Shown piece by piece: positions 1 through 8,723 of a DNA stretch of 64,000 nucleotides; position 1 is the stretch's first letter; each line of letters starts with the position of its first letter. This DNA comes from Oscillospiraceae bacterium (GTDB taxonomy: Bacteria > Bacillota_A > Clostridia > Oscillospirales > Oscillospiraceae): the NCBI GenBank assembly GCA_015067895.1, contig SVLP01000008.1:1-64000 (forward strand), in the 5' to 3' direction. The position numbers were made by a program, and so were the translations under genes. Below the pieces are notes generated by a model that worked only from the letters and a program-made list of their open reading frames with translations, did no database searches and was not told the origin of the DNA.

Positions 1-233
1 CCTCCGTTGCCATGTCCGGCATCCCCGGCGGCGGCGGCACCGGCGAGCTGGTGCTGTGCACCATCTTCTTCCCCGACCAGATGGCCATTGCCTACCCCAT
101 CGCCATCGCCCTGGGCAACCTGGTGGATCCCCCCGCCACCATGGTCAACGCCGCAGGCGACTATGTGGTCAGCTACATCGTCGAGCGCTTCGTCACCGGC
201 AAGGACTGGCTCCAGAAGAAACTGAAAAAGTAA
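1..233 (+). CDS. Dicarboxylate/amino acid:cation symporter, C-terminal end (partial)
   Basis: This is the last 76 codons of a membrane transporter whose 5' part lies outside the window; codons begin at base 3. The fragment has a Gly-rich IPGGGG turn, a hydrophobic stretch, then the NLVDPPATMVNAAGD segment. That arrangement matches the end of the DAACS (glutamate/aspartate:Na+ or H+ symporter, GltP/SstT-like) family, where the final helix carries an Asp and an MVN motif that bind substrate and cation. It closes with a basic KKLKK cytoplasmic tail. The family imports dicarboxylic amino acids or C4-dicarboxylates with cations; the substrate cannot be fixed from this end alone. A strong hairpin terminator follows 11 bases after the stop. 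It converges with proA across a palindrome-rich gap. Confidence 0.75.
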   Translation, partial: SVAMSGIPGGGGTGELVLCTIFFPDQMAIAYPIAIALGNLVDPPATMVNAAGDYVVSYIVERFVTGKDWLQKKLKK

Positions 234-244
234 GAAAAACAAGG

Positions 245-273
245 AAACCGGCAGCGAAAGCTGCCGGTTTTTT
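245..273 (+). terminator. Rho-independent terminator after the symporter gene
   Basis: An 11-bp perfect stem (245-255 with 260-270), a GAAA tetraloop and a run of six T end transcription of the symporter gene. Confidence 0.9.
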
Positions 274-316
274 GCGTGAACACAATGATTGGTGCAGAAA
301 CCGCGAAGCTACTGCC

Positions 317-722
317 AACCCTTCCCCCGGGGGGAAGGTGGCCCGCCCGAGCGAAGCGAGGAATAAGCGGGTCGGAAGAGGAATGCGGGCGATAACCTGT
401 AATACTAATTCTTGGTTAAATGGTTTAAGAGCTTTCCGAGGATAAATTGTGCCAGAAAAGGCCGAGGACGACGGTGGGCTGTCGCCCACCTAGGACGAGA
501 ACGCATTATGGCGCAATTTAGACCGGAAAGAATGAAACGGTTTAATCAAGAGTTAGTATAAATAAGTATAACGTCAAGACCTCCACCAGGGCTTACCACT
601 AAAGCAGTACACAGGTGGAGGTCTTTACATTTTCCAAAATTAAACGTTGCCGCCCGCATTCCTCTTCAGTCAAGAATCGGTTCCGAAGAGCCGATTCTTG
701 ACAGCTTCCCCCCGGGGGAAGC
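317..722. repeat. Nested palindromic elements in the proA/symporter convergent gap
   Basis: This gap has no credible gene but is almost wholly palindromic. Bases 375-396 and 646-667 are a 22-bp inverted repeat with two mismatches. Inside them, 400-561 folds as one long imperfect rod: the outer arms 401-420 and 541-560 are complementary with two mismatches, further matching arms lie inward, and a GTGGGC/GCCCAC hairpin caps it. Bases 576-625 form a second hairpin with 12-bp arms (AAGACCTCCACC and its complement). Bases 671-692 form a third, and C/G-rich 18-bp palindromes lie near both borders (about 320-338 and 704-722). This looks like MITE-type elements inserted into one another; no transposase is present. 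Confidence 0.6.
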
Positions 723-758
723 GTTTGGGGTGCTCACGCACCAGAAGGTTTCTGCTGT

Positions 759-1985
759 TCAGCGGATATGGCCGTTGCCGGTGATGACGTACTTATAGGT
801 GGTCAGCTCCCGCAGGCCCATGGGGCCTCTGGCGTGGAGCTTCTGGGTGGAGATGCCCATCTCGCAGCCCAGACCGAACTCGCCGCCGTCGGTGAAGCGG
901 GTGGAGGCATTGACGTAGACGGCGGAGCTGTCCACGCCGGAGACGAAGGCGGCCTTGGCCGCATCGGAGTTCGTCACGATGGCCTCGCTGTGGCCGGTGG
1001 AGTGCTGGGCGATGTGCTGTACGGCCTCGGCGTAGTTCTCCACACACTTGACCGCCAGGATGTAGTCCAGGAACTCGGTGTCGAAATCCTTCTCACCGGC
1101 GGGGGTGCCGGAGATGATGGATGCGGCATCGCCGTCCAGGCGGAACTCCACCCTGCCGCCGATACGGCTTGCCAGCTTGGGCAGGAACTCTGCGGCGATG
1201 GCCTTGTCCACCAGCAGGACTTCTTCTGCGTTGCAGACGCTGGGGCGGCTGGTCTTGGCGTTTTCGATGATGGCGAGAGCCATGTCCTGATCGGCGGTGG
1301 CTTCCACGTACACGTGGCAGATGCCGGTGCCGGTGGCGATGCAGGGGACGGTGGCATTCTGGACGCAGGCGTTGATGAGACCTGCGCCGCCTCTGGGGAT
1401 CAGAAGATCCACATAGCCGTTGGCGGTCATGAGGGCGGTGGCGGAGGCGCGGGAGGTGTCCTGCACCAGATTCACGGCGTCCTCGGTGACGCCCACGGAC
1501 TGAAGACCCTTTTTCAGGGCGTTGACGATGGCGTTGGCGGAGGCGAAGGCCTCCTTGCCGCCCCGGAGGATGCACACGGAGCCGGCCTTCAGAGCCAGGG
1601 CCGCAGCGTCGGAGGTGACATTGGGCCGGGATTCATAGATGATGGCGATGACGCCCATGGGCACGGAGATCTTGTCGATCTGCAGGCCGTCGGCACGGGT
1701 GTGCCGCTCCAGCAGATGGCCCACGGGATCGGGCAGAGCGGCCACCTCCCGGATGCCCTTTGCCATGCCCGCGATCCGATCGGGAGTCAGCAGTAGACGA
1801 TCCAGCATGACCTGAGCCACCTTGCCCCGGGCGTTTTCCATATCGGCGGCATTGGCCGCCAGGATGGCATCCTGGTTATCCAGCAACGCCTGGGCCATGG
1901 CCTCCAGGGCGGCGTTCTTCTGATCGGTGGTCAGCGCGGTGACGGAGAATTTTGCCGCTTTGGCGGCGGTGAGCATGGTTTTCAT
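759..1985 (-). CDS. proA: Glutamate-5-semialdehyde dehydrogenase (gamma-glutamyl phosphate reductase)
   Basis: ProA reduces gamma-glutamyl phosphate to glutamate-5-semialdehyde with NADPH, the second step of proline synthesis, in the cytoplasm. The 408-residue product has the normal family length. It shows the aldehyde-dehydrogenase-type nucleotide fold, the [12 protein letters not shown] segment, the RGGKEA motif, and the catalytic cysteine in RPSVCNAEE. The C-terminal [13 protein letters not shown] motif is typical of ProA. The ATG overlaps the proB stop as ATGA, so the two genes are translationally coupled. The gene faces the symporter convergently, and transcription probably ends in the palindromes beyond 758. 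Confidence 0.96.
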   Translation of the reverse strand: MKTMLTAAKAAKFSVTALTTDQKNAALEAMAQALLDNQDAILAANAADMENARGKVAQVMLDRLLLTPDRIAGMAKGIREVAALPDPVGHLLERHTRADGLQIDKISVPMGVIAIIYESRPNVTSDAAALALKAGSVCILRGGKEAFASANAIVNALKKGLQSVGVTEDAVNLVQDTSRASATALMTANGYVDLLIPRGGAGLINACVQNATVPCIATGTGICHVYVEATADQDMALAIIENAKTSRPSVCNAEEVLLVDKAIAAEFLPKLASRIGGRVEFRLDGDAASIISGTPAGEKDFDTEFLDYILAVKCVENYAEAVQHIAQHSTGHSEAIVTNSDAAKAAFVSGVDSSAVYVNASTRFTDGGEFGLGCEMGISTQKLHARGPMGLRELTTYKYVITGNGHIR

Positions 1986-2752
1986 AAGGTTACCTCCCCG
2001 AAAAGTGTTCCGACGGGCTTGCCGTCGAGGATGTCATAAAGGTCGTCCGGATTGCGGCCGTTGGCGATGACCATGGCGCAGCCGCAGTCCATGCAGATCT
2101 TCGCCGCCTGGAGCTTGGTCACCATGCCGCCGGTGCCCTGGCTGGAGGCACTGACGCCCGCCAGGGCGTAGATGTCCGCGGTCAGCTCCCGGACGTGGGT
2201 GATGAGCTGTGCGTCCGGATTTTGGTGGGGATCGGCGGTGTAGAGGCCGTCGATGTCCGAAAGCAGGATCAGCAGATCGGCCTTGACGCTCTCCGCCACG
2301 ATGGCGGCCAGAGTGTCGTTGTCGCCGATGACCAGCTCCTCGGTGGCCACGGTGTCGTTCTCATTGAGGATGGGCAGGGCTCCCAGCTCCAGAAGCCTTC
2401 CCAGGGTGTTGCTGAAATTCTGATGCCGCTGCTCGTTCTTCACGTCGTCGCCGGTGATAAGCAGCTGGGCGACGGTGTGGTGGTAGTCTCCGAAGAGCTT
2501 GTCGTAGATGTACATGAGCTCGCACTGGCCCACGGCGGCGGCGGCCTGCTTGGTGGGGATGTCTGCCGGACGCTGCCGCAGCCCCAGCTTGCCCACGCCC
2601 ATGCCGATGGCACCGGAGGACACCAAAATCACCTGATGGCCGGCGTTTTTGATGTCGCTGATGACCTTGGCAAGCAGCTCCACCCGGCGGATGTTCAGAT
2701 GCCCGGTGGCATGGGTCAGGGTGGAGGTGCCCAGTTTGATGACGATGCGCAT
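1982..2752 (-). CDS. proB: Glutamate 5-kinase, short form without PUA domain
   Basis: ProB phosphorylates glutamate to gamma-glutamyl phosphate, the committed and normally proline-inhibited step of proline synthesis. The 256-residue protein is only the amino-acid-kinase domain: [10 protein letters not shown] at the start, the SSGAIGMG motif, the LNENDTVA glutamate-binding loop and the [12 protein letters not shown] nucleotide loop. The C-terminal PUA domain found in the roughly 370-residue E. coli enzyme is missing, as in many Firmicutes. GGGAGGT lies just upstream of the ATG. The gene is first in a two-gene operon and overlaps proA by four bases. Confidence 0.95.
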   Translation of the reverse strand: MRIVIKLGTSTLTHATGHLNIRRVELLAKVISDIKNAGHQVILVSSGAIGMGVGKLGLRQRPADIPTKQAAAAVGQCELMYIYDKLFGDYHHTVAQLLITGDDVKNEQRHQNFSNTLGRLLELGALPILNENDTVATEELVIGDNDTLAAIVAESVKADLLILLSDIDGLYTADPHQNPDAQLITHVRELTADIYALAGVSASSQGTGGMVTKLQAAKICMDCGCAMVIANGRNPDDLYDILDGKPVGTLFGEVTL

Positions 2753-2782
2753 AGTTTACCTCCCGTTGGTCGGAATTGAAAA

Positions 2783-2854
2783 TGTAGGGAACGGCCTATG
2801 TGCCGTTCCGGAGTGGCGGAACCCGGGGGAACGGTACGCAGACCGTTCCCTACA
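2783..2854. repeat. TGTAGGG-ended palindromic element
   Basis: The ends TGTAGGGAACGG and CCGTTCCCTACA are complementary, with further GGAACGG/CCGTTCC pairing inside. The element sits in the proB 5' leader. A related, longer element with TGTAGGG ends lies at 40054-40327. Confidence 0.6.
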
Positions 2855-2900
2855 GTAATTTTCGCCATGTATCCAAGTATCCAAGGAAATGATATTGTCT

Positions 2901-2929
2901 ATTATACATAAATGTCCGCGCTTTGTGTA
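2901..2929 (-). promoter_or_regulatory. Probable proBA promoter
   Basis: Read on the minus strand there is a perfect TATAAT (2901-2906) and, 17 bases upstream, TACACA (2924-2929, four of six matches to TTGACA). The leader to proB would be about 140 bases and would include the palindrome at 2783-2854. Confidence 0.45.
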
Positions 2930-3003
2930 CATGTGATTTTGTACGGAAAATTCGCCCCGGCAAATGGAAACTTTGTCGGAATGGATAAAGGTTTTCTGTG
3001 CCC

Positions 3004-3032
3004 TTGACTTTAGTACGATAAAGTGATAAAAT
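3004..3032 (+). promoter_or_regulatory. Promoter of the yerC-his operon
   Basis: TTGACT (3004-3009), 17-base spacer, TAAAAT (3027-3032), followed by a GGGGGGA ribosome site ahead of yerC. The spacer holds TTTAGTAC followed by GATAAAGTGATA, a plausible place for a YerC/TrpR-type operator. No regulator site is proven by sequence alone. Confidence 0.7.
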
Positions 3033-3062
3033 ACAGCCCATCAAACAAGGGGGGAATGACCA

Positions 3063-3368
3063 ATGTCCAAACTGAGAAATCCCGACACCGACCTGCTCTT
3101 CGAAGGCATCCTGAAGCTGAGCTCGGTGGAGGAGTGCTACCGCTTTTTCACGGACATCTGCACCATCAAGGAGCTGCAGGCCATGACCCAGCGGCTTCAG
3201 GTGGCGAAACAGCTCTACGAGGGCCGCAACTACAACGAAGTCTACCGGGACACCGGCGTCAGCTCCGCCACCATCTGCCGGGTGAACAAGTGCCTGAACT
3301 ATGGCGACGGCGGCTACAAGACCGTCCTGGATCGACTGGGAGGAAACTGCGATGAGACGAAGGATTGA
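3063..3368 (+). CDS. yerC: YerC/YecD family TrpR-like DNA-binding protein
   Basis: A 101-residue protein of the TrpR-related YerC/YecD family. The TrpR-type helix-turn-helix is visible as ELQAMTQRLQVAKQLYEGRNYNEVYRDTGVSSATICRVNKCL (about residues 38-80), here given only as its span and recognisable start, with the recognition helix in VSSATICRV. It lacks any catalytic domain. In Firmicutes this family is proposed to regulate histidine genes. Its place as first gene of the his operon, overlapping hisZ by 17 bases, supports an autoregulating his repressor. The effector (histidine?) is inference. Confidence 0.88.
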   Translation: MSKLRNPDTDLLFEGILKLSSVEECYRFFTDICTIKELQAMTQRLQVAKQLYEGRNYNEVYRDTGVSSATICRVNKCLNYGDGGYKTVLDRLGGNCDETKD

Positions 3369-4392
3369 AGACCGGCTGGAGGAGCTGTGCCGCAAGTACG
3401 GCTACGCTCCCTACAAGATGAGCCGGTTTGAAGAATACGAATTATATGTGCGAAACAAGGACTTTCTCCAGTCCGACCGGGTCATCACCTTCTCCGGCAA
3501 GGACGGACGGCTGCTGGCCATGAAGCCCGACGTGACGCTCTCCATCATCAAAAACGCCCCGGAGACCCCCGGCGCGGTGCGCAAGGTGCACTACCGGGAG
3601 AATGTCTACCGGATGGATCGGGACACCGGCAATTTCCGGGAGATTTTGCAGGCGGGCCTGGAGTGCGTGGGCGATGTGGGCGGCTACGAGGTGGCCGAGG
3701 TGGTGTACCTGGCGGCAAAGAGCCTGGAGGCCATCGGTGCGGGCACCATCCTGAGCCTGAGCCACGTGGGTCTGATCCGTTCCGTCCTGGACGCCAGCGG
3801 CCTTCCGGAAACGATGCGGAAGCAGGCTCTGGACTGCCTGCGCCAGAAGCGGGAGCAGGAGCTCCGCTCCCTCTGCCAGCAGACCGGTGCCGACGGGACA
3901 CTGCCCATCGCTCTGCTTCAGGCAAGAGCACTTTCTGATCTGGAGCCGCTGATGTCTGCGGACAACGAGGCATGGGACGAGCTGAAAAAGATCGTGGAGC
4001 TGCTGAATGCCCGGGGCTGCGGAGCGCGGGTGCGGCTGGACTTCTCCCTGGGCAACGACATGAAATACTACTCCGGCCTGGTCTTCAAGGGCTACGCCCG
4101 GGGTGTGCCCAACTCCATCCTCTCCGGCGGCCAGTACGACCGCCTGCTGGAGCATATGGGCAAGAAGGCCCGGGCCATCGGCTTCGCCGTGTATCTCGAC
4201 CAGCTGGCAGAAGAGGATGATGGCTGGGATGTGGATACCCTGCTCCTCTGCGGCGATGCCGCCCCCGCCGAGATCCTGGCGGCGGTGGAGACCCTGGAGG
4301 GCACGGTGCTGGCCGCGAAACGGGAACCGGCAGAACGAAGCTGGAAGCGAAAGGCGATCCTGGAGCATGGGGAGGTGCGTTATTTTGACTGA
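3352..4392 (+). CDS. hisZ: ATP phosphoribosyltransferase regulatory subunit
   Basis: HisZ is a catalytically inactive class II histidyl-tRNA-synthetase-like protein that pairs with short-form HisG and makes it active and histidine-sensitive. The 346-residue product starts MRRRIEDRLEELCRKYGY and shows class II-like motifs: LLAMKPDVTLSI, VHYRENVYRMD and LDFSLGNDMKYYSGLVFKGY. The start at 3352 is chosen because GGGAGG lies nine bases upstream and the earlier in-frame ATG at 3301 is buried in yerC. It overlaps yerC by 17 bases and hisG by eight. The C-terminal tRNA-binding domain of true HisRS is absent. Confidence 0.93.
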   Translation: MRRRIEDRLEELCRKYGYAPYKMSRFEEYELYVRNKDFLQSDRVITFSGKDGRLLAMKPDVTLSIIKNAPETPGAVRKVHYRENVYRMDRDTGNFREILQAGLECVGDVGGYEVAEVVYLAAKSLEAIGAGTILSLSHVGLIRSVLDASGLPETMRKQALDCLRQKREQELRSLCQQTGADGTLPIALLQARALSDLEPLMSADNEAWDELKKIVELLNARGCGARVRLDFSLGNDMKYYSGLVFKGYARGVPNSILSGGQYDRLLEHMGKKARAIGFAVYLDQLAEEDDGWDVDTLLLCGDAAPAEILAAVETLEGTVLAAKREPAERSWKRKAILEHGEVRYFD

Positions 4393-5011
4393 GATGCTGA
4401 ATATCGCCCTGCCCAAGGGCCGTCTGGGCGAGAAGGTCTATGCCCTGCTCAAAAGCGCGGGCTATGAGTGCCCCGCCATCGAGGATCCCGGCCGGAAGCT
4501 GATCTTTGAGAATCCCGAGAAGGCCGTCCGCTACTTCTGGGTCAAGCCCTCGGACGTTGCCATCTATGTGGAGCGCGGTGCCGCCGACCTCGGCATCGCG
4601 GGCAAGGACATCCTGCTGGAGTACCGGCCCGAGGTCTATGAGCTTCTGGATCTGGGGCTGGGCAAGTGCCGCATGGCCGTGGCGGGCCCCAGGGGCTTCC
4701 GGGAGCGGCCCGGCAGAGCCCTGCGCATCGCCACCAAGTTCCCCCACATCGCCGCCAAATACTACGCGGGCAAGGGCCGGGACATCGACATCATTAAATT
4801 GAACGGCTCCATCGAGATCGCCCCGATCCTGGGTCTCAGCGATGTCATCGTGGACATCGTGGAGACGGGAAAGACCTTAAAAGAAAACGACCTGGAGGTC
4901 ATGGAGACCATCGTCCCCATCAGTGCCCGGCTCATCGCCAACCAGGCCGCCTACCAGTTTCAATACGACGCCATCCGGAATCTCGTCCGGAGCCTGGAGG
5001 AACAGTTATGA
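4385..5011 (+). CDS. hisG: ATP phosphoribosyltransferase, short form
   Basis: HisG condenses ATP with PRPP to start histidine synthesis. At 208 residues it is the short form that lacks the regulatory ACT-like C-terminal domain and needs HisZ, which is encoded just upstream. Motifs include LNIALPKGRLGEKV at the N terminus, GIAGKDIL, and the PRPP loop region ELNGSIEIAP-like LNGSIEIAPILGLSD. The TTG at 4385 is preferred: GGAGG at 4371-4375 gives nine-base spacing, whereas the in-frame ATG at 4394 would be 18 bases away. The gene overlaps hisZ by eight bases and hisD by four (ATGA). Confidence 0.93.
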   Translation: MTEMLNIALPKGRLGEKVYALLKSAGYECPAIEDPGRKLIFENPEKAVRYFWVKPSDVAIYVERGAADLGIAGKDILLEYRPEVYELLDLGLGKCRMAVAGPRGFRERPGRALRIATKFPHIAAKYYAGKGRDIDIIKLNGSIEIAPILGLSDVIVDIVETGKTLKENDLEVMETIVPISARLIANQAAYQFQYDAIRNLVRSLEEQL

Positions 5012-6282
5012 TCCGAATTTACGAATACAGCCAGGTGGATCCCGCTGAAATTTTCCAGCGGGAGACCCCCATTTCCAAGGTGGAAGCCCCCGTCGCCGCC
5101 ATTCTGGCAGATGTGAAGGCCAGGGGAGACGCAGCTGTCCTGGAATACACCGCCCGGTTCGACGGCTGTGCGCTTACGACACTGGCCGTCACCGACGCGG
5201 AGATCGAAGAGGCCTTCAGCGCTGTGGAGCCGGAATTTCTGGAGGTGCTCCAGAAGGCCGCTGCCAACATCCGCAATTTCCACACCGCCCAGGTTCGCCA
5301 GAGTCTGGTGCTGACGCCGCGCAATGGCGTGGTGCTGGGTCAGCGGATCACCCCCATCGAGCGGGTGGGTCTCTACGTCCCCGGCGGCACCGCCGCCTAT
5401 CCCTCCACCGTCCTGATGGATGCCATCCCCGCGAAAATCGCGGGCTGTGATAAGATCGTCATGGCAACGCCCCCCGGCGCCGACGGGAAGATCAACCCCG
5501 CCATCCTGGCTGCGGCGCGGATCGCAGGCGTCACCGACATCTTCAAGATGGGCGGCGCCCAGGCCGTGGCCGCCCTGGCCTACGGAACGGAGTCCGTGCC
5601 CAAGGTGGATAAAATCGTCGGCCCCGGCAACGCCTTCGTGGCCGAAGCGAAAAAGCAGGTCTTCGGCATGGTGGCCATCGACATGATCGCAGGACCCAGC
5701 GAGATCCTGGTGCTGGCCGACGGCAGGAGCGACGCAAAGGTGGTCGCGGCCGACATGCTCAGCCAGGCGGAGCACGACCGCAACGCCACCGCCGTCCTGG
5801 TCACCGAGTCCATGGAGCTGGCAACCGCTGTCCAGGCGGAATTGGAAGTCCAGATCGAAGCCCTGCCCCGCCGGGACATTGCCCGAGCCTCGGTGGACAA
5901 CAACGGCATGATTATCGTGGCGGAATCCCTGAACGTGGGCATCGAGGTGGCAAACAAGCTTGCCCCTGAGCATCTGGAGCTGATGGTGGACGACCCCTTC
6001 GCCTACCTGGATTCCATCCGCAACGCAGGCTCCGTCTTCCTGGGCCGCAGCTGCCCCGAGGCCCTGGGCGACTACTTCGCAGGCCCCAACCACACCCTGC
6101 CCACCTCCGGCACTGCCCGGTTCTCCAGTCCCCTGGGCGTGGACGATTTCGTCAAGAAATCCCAGTTCCTCTACTATACCCCCGACGCATTGAACGCCGT
6201 GGCCGAGGATGTGGCAAGATTTGCAAGAAAAGAGGGTCTGGAGGCCCACGCAAGAAGCGCACTGGTGCGCAGTGATAAGTAG
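5008..6282 (+). CDS. hisD: Histidinol dehydrogenase
   Basis: HisD performs the last two NAD+-dependent oxidations from L-histidinol to L-histidine and binds zinc. The protein is 424 residues, the normal length. It shows VGLYVPGGTAAYPSTVLM, VDKIVGPGN, DMIAGPSEILVLAD, the SQAEHD segment, the catalytic Glu-His pair in LAPEHLEL, and the zinc-ligand region near the C-terminal EGLEAHARS. The start overlaps the hisG stop (ATGA). An inverted-repeat element separates it from hisC, the only real gap in the operon. Confidence 0.97.
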   Translation: MIRIYEYSQVDPAEIFQRETPISKVEAPVAAILADVKARGDAAVLEYTARFDGCALTTLAVTDAEIEEAFSAVEPEFLEVLQKAAANIRNFHTAQVRQSLVLTPRNGVVLGQRITPIERVGLYVPGGTAAYPSTVLMDAIPAKIAGCDKIVMATPPGADGKINPAILAAARIAGVTDIFKMGGAQAVAALAYGTESVPKVDKIVGPGNAFVAEAKKQVFGMVAIDMIAGPSEILVLADGRSDAKVVAADMLSQAEHDRNATAVLVTESMELATAVQAELEVQIEALPRRDIARASVDNNGMIIVAESLNVGIEVANKLAPEHLELMVDDPFAYLDSIRNAGSVFLGRSCPEALGDYFAGPNHTLPTSGTARFSSPLGVDDFVKKSQFLYYTPDALNAVAEDVARFARKEGLEAHARSALVRSDK

Positions 6283-6290
6283 AACATATT

Positions 6291-6444
6291 CTTGCTCCCC
6301 TCGTTTACGAGGGGGGATGGCCGAAGGCCAGGGGGGAGTATGTGGTACATCGTTCCCACTATTTCGGTACTTTGGCGAATTCGAACTGCGGTAGGACTCC
6401 CCCCGCCCCTGCGGGGCACCCCCCTCATAAATGCGGGGGGCAAG
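6291..6444. repeat. CTTGCC-ended inverted-repeat element between hisD and hisC
   Basis: The left end (CTTGCTCCCCTCGTTTACGA, then a G run) is the imperfect complement of the right end (C run, TCATAAATGCGGGGGGCAAG). Related ends occur at 22306-22686 and 49647-49871. It encodes nothing credible and is a MITE-like insertion inside the his operon. It may reduce transcript levels of the distal genes. Confidence 0.65.
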
Positions 6445-6478
6445 AAATGGCATAGTCCAAAAGATTGGAGGGTATTCC

Positions 6479-7540
6479 ATGAGTACATTCCTGAATCCCA
6501 GCATCGAGCGCATGACCGCCTACGTTCCCGGCGAACAGCCCCGGGACAAGGTCTACATCAAGCTCAACACCAACGAAAATCCCTATCCCCCCGCACCCTC
6601 CGTCATCGCGGCCATGAACGCCGCCGAGCTGGAGGATCTGCGGCTCTACTCCGACCCCACCGCCAAGGTGCTCAAAGAGAAGCTGGCGGCTCTTTATGGC
6701 CTGACCCCGGAGAACATCTACGTGGGCAACGGCTCCGACGAGGTGCTCTACTTCCTCTTCCTGGCCTACGGCCAGCGCGGCGCGGCATTTCCGGACATCA
6801 GCTACGGCTTTTACTCCGTGTTTGCCGAATTCTGCGGCATCCCGGCCACGGTGATCCCCCTGGAGCCCGACTTCACCATCGATGCGGGCAGGTACCACGG
6901 CCAAAATAAGCTCATCGTCATCGCCAATCCCAACGCCCCCACGGGTCTGAGCATTTCCCTGAGCGACATCGAGGGGATTTTGCAGACCAACCCCGACGCG
7001 GTCGTCGCCATCGACGAGGCCTATGTGGACTTCGGCGGCGAGAGCGCGTATCCCCTGATGGCGAAGTACGACAATCTGATCGTGGTGCGCACCTTCTCCA
7101 AGTCCCGCTCCATGGCGGGAGCGAGACTTGGCTATGCCCTGGGCCCGGCGGCTCTGATCGCAGACCTGGAAAAGGTCAAGTACGCCACCAACCCCTACAA
7201 CGTCAACCGCATGACACTGCGCCTGGGCGAAGCCACCGTGGACGCCGAGGCCTACTATGTGGAGAAATGCGCCGCCATCATCCGCACCCGGGAGGAAACG
7301 GCAAAAAAGCTGGCAGACATGGGCTTCACCGTCATCCCCAGCCAGACCAACTTCCTCTTCGTCAAGAGCGACAAAATCGACGGCGGCGACCTGTACAGGA
7401 AGCTCAAAGACCGGGGCATCCTGGTGCGCCACTTCGGCAATCCCCGGATCTCGGCCTATGTCCGCATCACCATCGGCACCGACCCGCAGATGGAAGCCTG
7501 CCTGGCCGCCATCCGCGCCATTTTGGAGGAATGCCCATGA
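6479..7540 (+). CDS. hisC: Histidinol-phosphate aminotransferase
   Basis: HisC is a PLP enzyme that transfers an amino group from glutamate to imidazole acetol phosphate. The 353-residue product shows KLNTNENPYPP, YVGNGSDEVL, the NPNAPTG motif, the IDEAYVDF aspartate that binds the PLP pyridine nitrogen, and the Schiff-base lysine in RTFSKSRSMAGARLGY. The ATG at 6479 is preceded by TTGGAGGG seven bases away; the in-frame upstream ATG lies within the repeat element. It overlaps hisB by four bases. Confidence 0.95.
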   Translation: MSTFLNPSIERMTAYVPGEQPRDKVYIKLNTNENPYPPAPSVIAAMNAAELEDLRLYSDPTAKVLKEKLAALYGLTPENIYVGNGSDEVLYFLFLAYGQRGAAFPDISYGFYSVFAEFCGIPATVIPLEPDFTIDAGRYHGQNKLIVIANPNAPTGLSISLSDIEGILQTNPDAVVAIDEAYVDFGGESAYPLMAKYDNLIVVRTFSKSRSMAGARLGYALGPAALIADLEKVKYATNPYNVNRMTLRLGEATVDAEAYYVEKCAAIIRTREETAKKLADMGFTVIPSQTNFLFVKSDKIDGGDLYRKLKDRGILVRHFGNPRISAYVRITIGTDPQMEACLAAIRAILEECP

Positions 7541-8118
7541 GAATCGCAGAGATCAGCCGCAAAACTGCGGAAACTGATATTATGTTAACCTTAAACCTGG
7601 ACGGCACAGGAAAGAGTCAAATCAAAACCGGTGTTGGTTTTCTGGATCACATGCTGACCCTCTTCGCCGCCCACGGCAAATTCGACCTGGAGGTCACCTG
7701 TAACGGCGACACCTGGGTGGATGACCACCACTCCGCCGAGGACATCGGCATCTGTCTGGGCCAGGCCTTCGCCAGGGCCCTGGGGGACAAGCGGGGCATC
7801 ACCCGCTACGGCTCCTTCCTGCTTCCCATGGACGAGGCCCTGATCCTCACCGCCGTGGACATTTCGGGAAGAGCCCACCTTGCCTACGGGCTGGAGATCC
7901 CCACCGAGAAGATCGGCTCCTTCGACACCGAGCTGGTGGAGGAGTTCTGGCTGGCCTTCGTCCGCTGCTGCCCCATGAGCCTGCACATCCGTCAGATGGC
8001 GGGCAAAAACGCCCACCACATCGTGGAGGGCTGCTTCAAATCCGTGGCAAGAAGTCTGAAAGCTGCCGTCGCTTCCGACGGCACCAACGAAATTCCGTCG
8101 ACCAAGGGGGTATTGTAA
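7537..8118 (+). CDS. hisB: Imidazoleglycerol-phosphate dehydratase
   Basis: HisB dehydrates imidazole glycerol phosphate using two manganese ions. The 193-residue single-domain enzyme has the metal-binding HHSAEDIGICLGQA motif and the second half-motif KNAHHIVEGCFK, plus GVGFLDHML near the N terminus. There is no fused histidinol phosphatase. The ATG at 7537 has TTGGAGGA at a good distance (six bases); the in-frame ATG at 7531 abuts the ribosome site. It overlaps hisC by four bases and hisH by one. Confidence 0.96.
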   Translation: MRIAEISRKTAETDIMLTLNLDGTGKSQIKTGVGFLDHMLTLFAAHGKFDLEVTCNGDTWVDDHHSAEDIGICLGQAFARALGDKRGITRYGSFLLPMDEALILTAVDISGRAHLAYGLEIPTEKIGSFDTELVEEFWLAFVRCCPMSLHIRQMAGKNAHHIVEGCFKSVARSLKAAVASDGTNEIPSTKGVL

Positions 8119-8723
8119 TGGTCGGTATCATTGATTATGGCGTGGGAAACCTGTTCTCCCTGCGCTCCTCCTTCGCCGCCATCGGCGTGGAGGCCTTCGT
8201 CTCCGGCGATGCAAACGAGCTTTCCAAGGCCGACCGGCTGGTGCTCCCCGGCGTGGGCGCCTTCGGAGATGCGGCGCAAAAGCTGCGCCAGTCCGGGCTG
8301 GATGCCTTTGTCCGGGAGCAGGCCGCAGCGGGAAAGCCCCTGCTGGGCATCTGTCTGGGCATGCAGCTGCTGTTTGAAAAGAGCTTCGAATACGGCGAGC
8401 ATGAGGGTCTGGGTCTGCTGAAGGGCCAGGTGGTCGGCATGGCAGGCAAGCTCCCCGCCGATCTCAAAATTCCCCACATGGGCTGGAACGCCCTTGAGCT
8501 GACCAAGCCCGCCAAGCTGTTAAAGGACGGAAGCTATGTCTACTTCGTCCATTCCTTCTACGCGGAAAACTGCGAAGACTCCGTTTCGGCCGTCACCGAC
8601 TACGGCATCCCCATCACCGCCGCCGTGGAGCAGGGCAACATCTTCGGCTGCCAGTTCCATCCGGAAAAGAGCGGCAATGTGGGATTGGAGATTTTGAAAA
8701 AGTTCTGCGAGGTGAGCGTATGA
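8118..8723 (+). CDS. hisH: Imidazole glycerol phosphate synthase, glutaminase subunit
   Basis: HisH is the class I glutamine amidotransferase that supplies ammonia to HisF. The 201-residue protein has the nucleophile cysteine in LLGICLGMQLLFE and the His-Glu of the triad in CQFHPEKSG. IIDYGVGNLFSL at the N terminus is typical. Its ATG shares one base with the hisB stop. The next genes, hisA and hisF, complete the synthase and the ProFAR isomerase. Confidence 0.97.
   Translation: MVGIIDYGVGNLFSLRSSFAAIGVEAFVSGDANELSKADRLVLPGVGAFGDAAQKLRQSGLDAFVREQAAAGKPLLGICLGMQLLFEKSFEYGEHEGLGLLKGQVVGMAGKLPADLKIPHMGWNALELTKPAKLLKDGSYVYFVHSFYAENCEDSVSAVTDYGIPITAAVEQGNIFGCQFHPEKSGNVGLEILKKFCEVSV

Noticed and set aside
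2860..3062. T-box or histidine attenuator before the his operon
   Set aside because: No specifier hairpin, T-box sequence, or His-codon-rich leader peptide is visible.
2850..3395. A 181-codon minus-strand frame over yerC
   Set aside because: Overlaps the yerC promoter and gene, has no recognisable domain or ribosome site.
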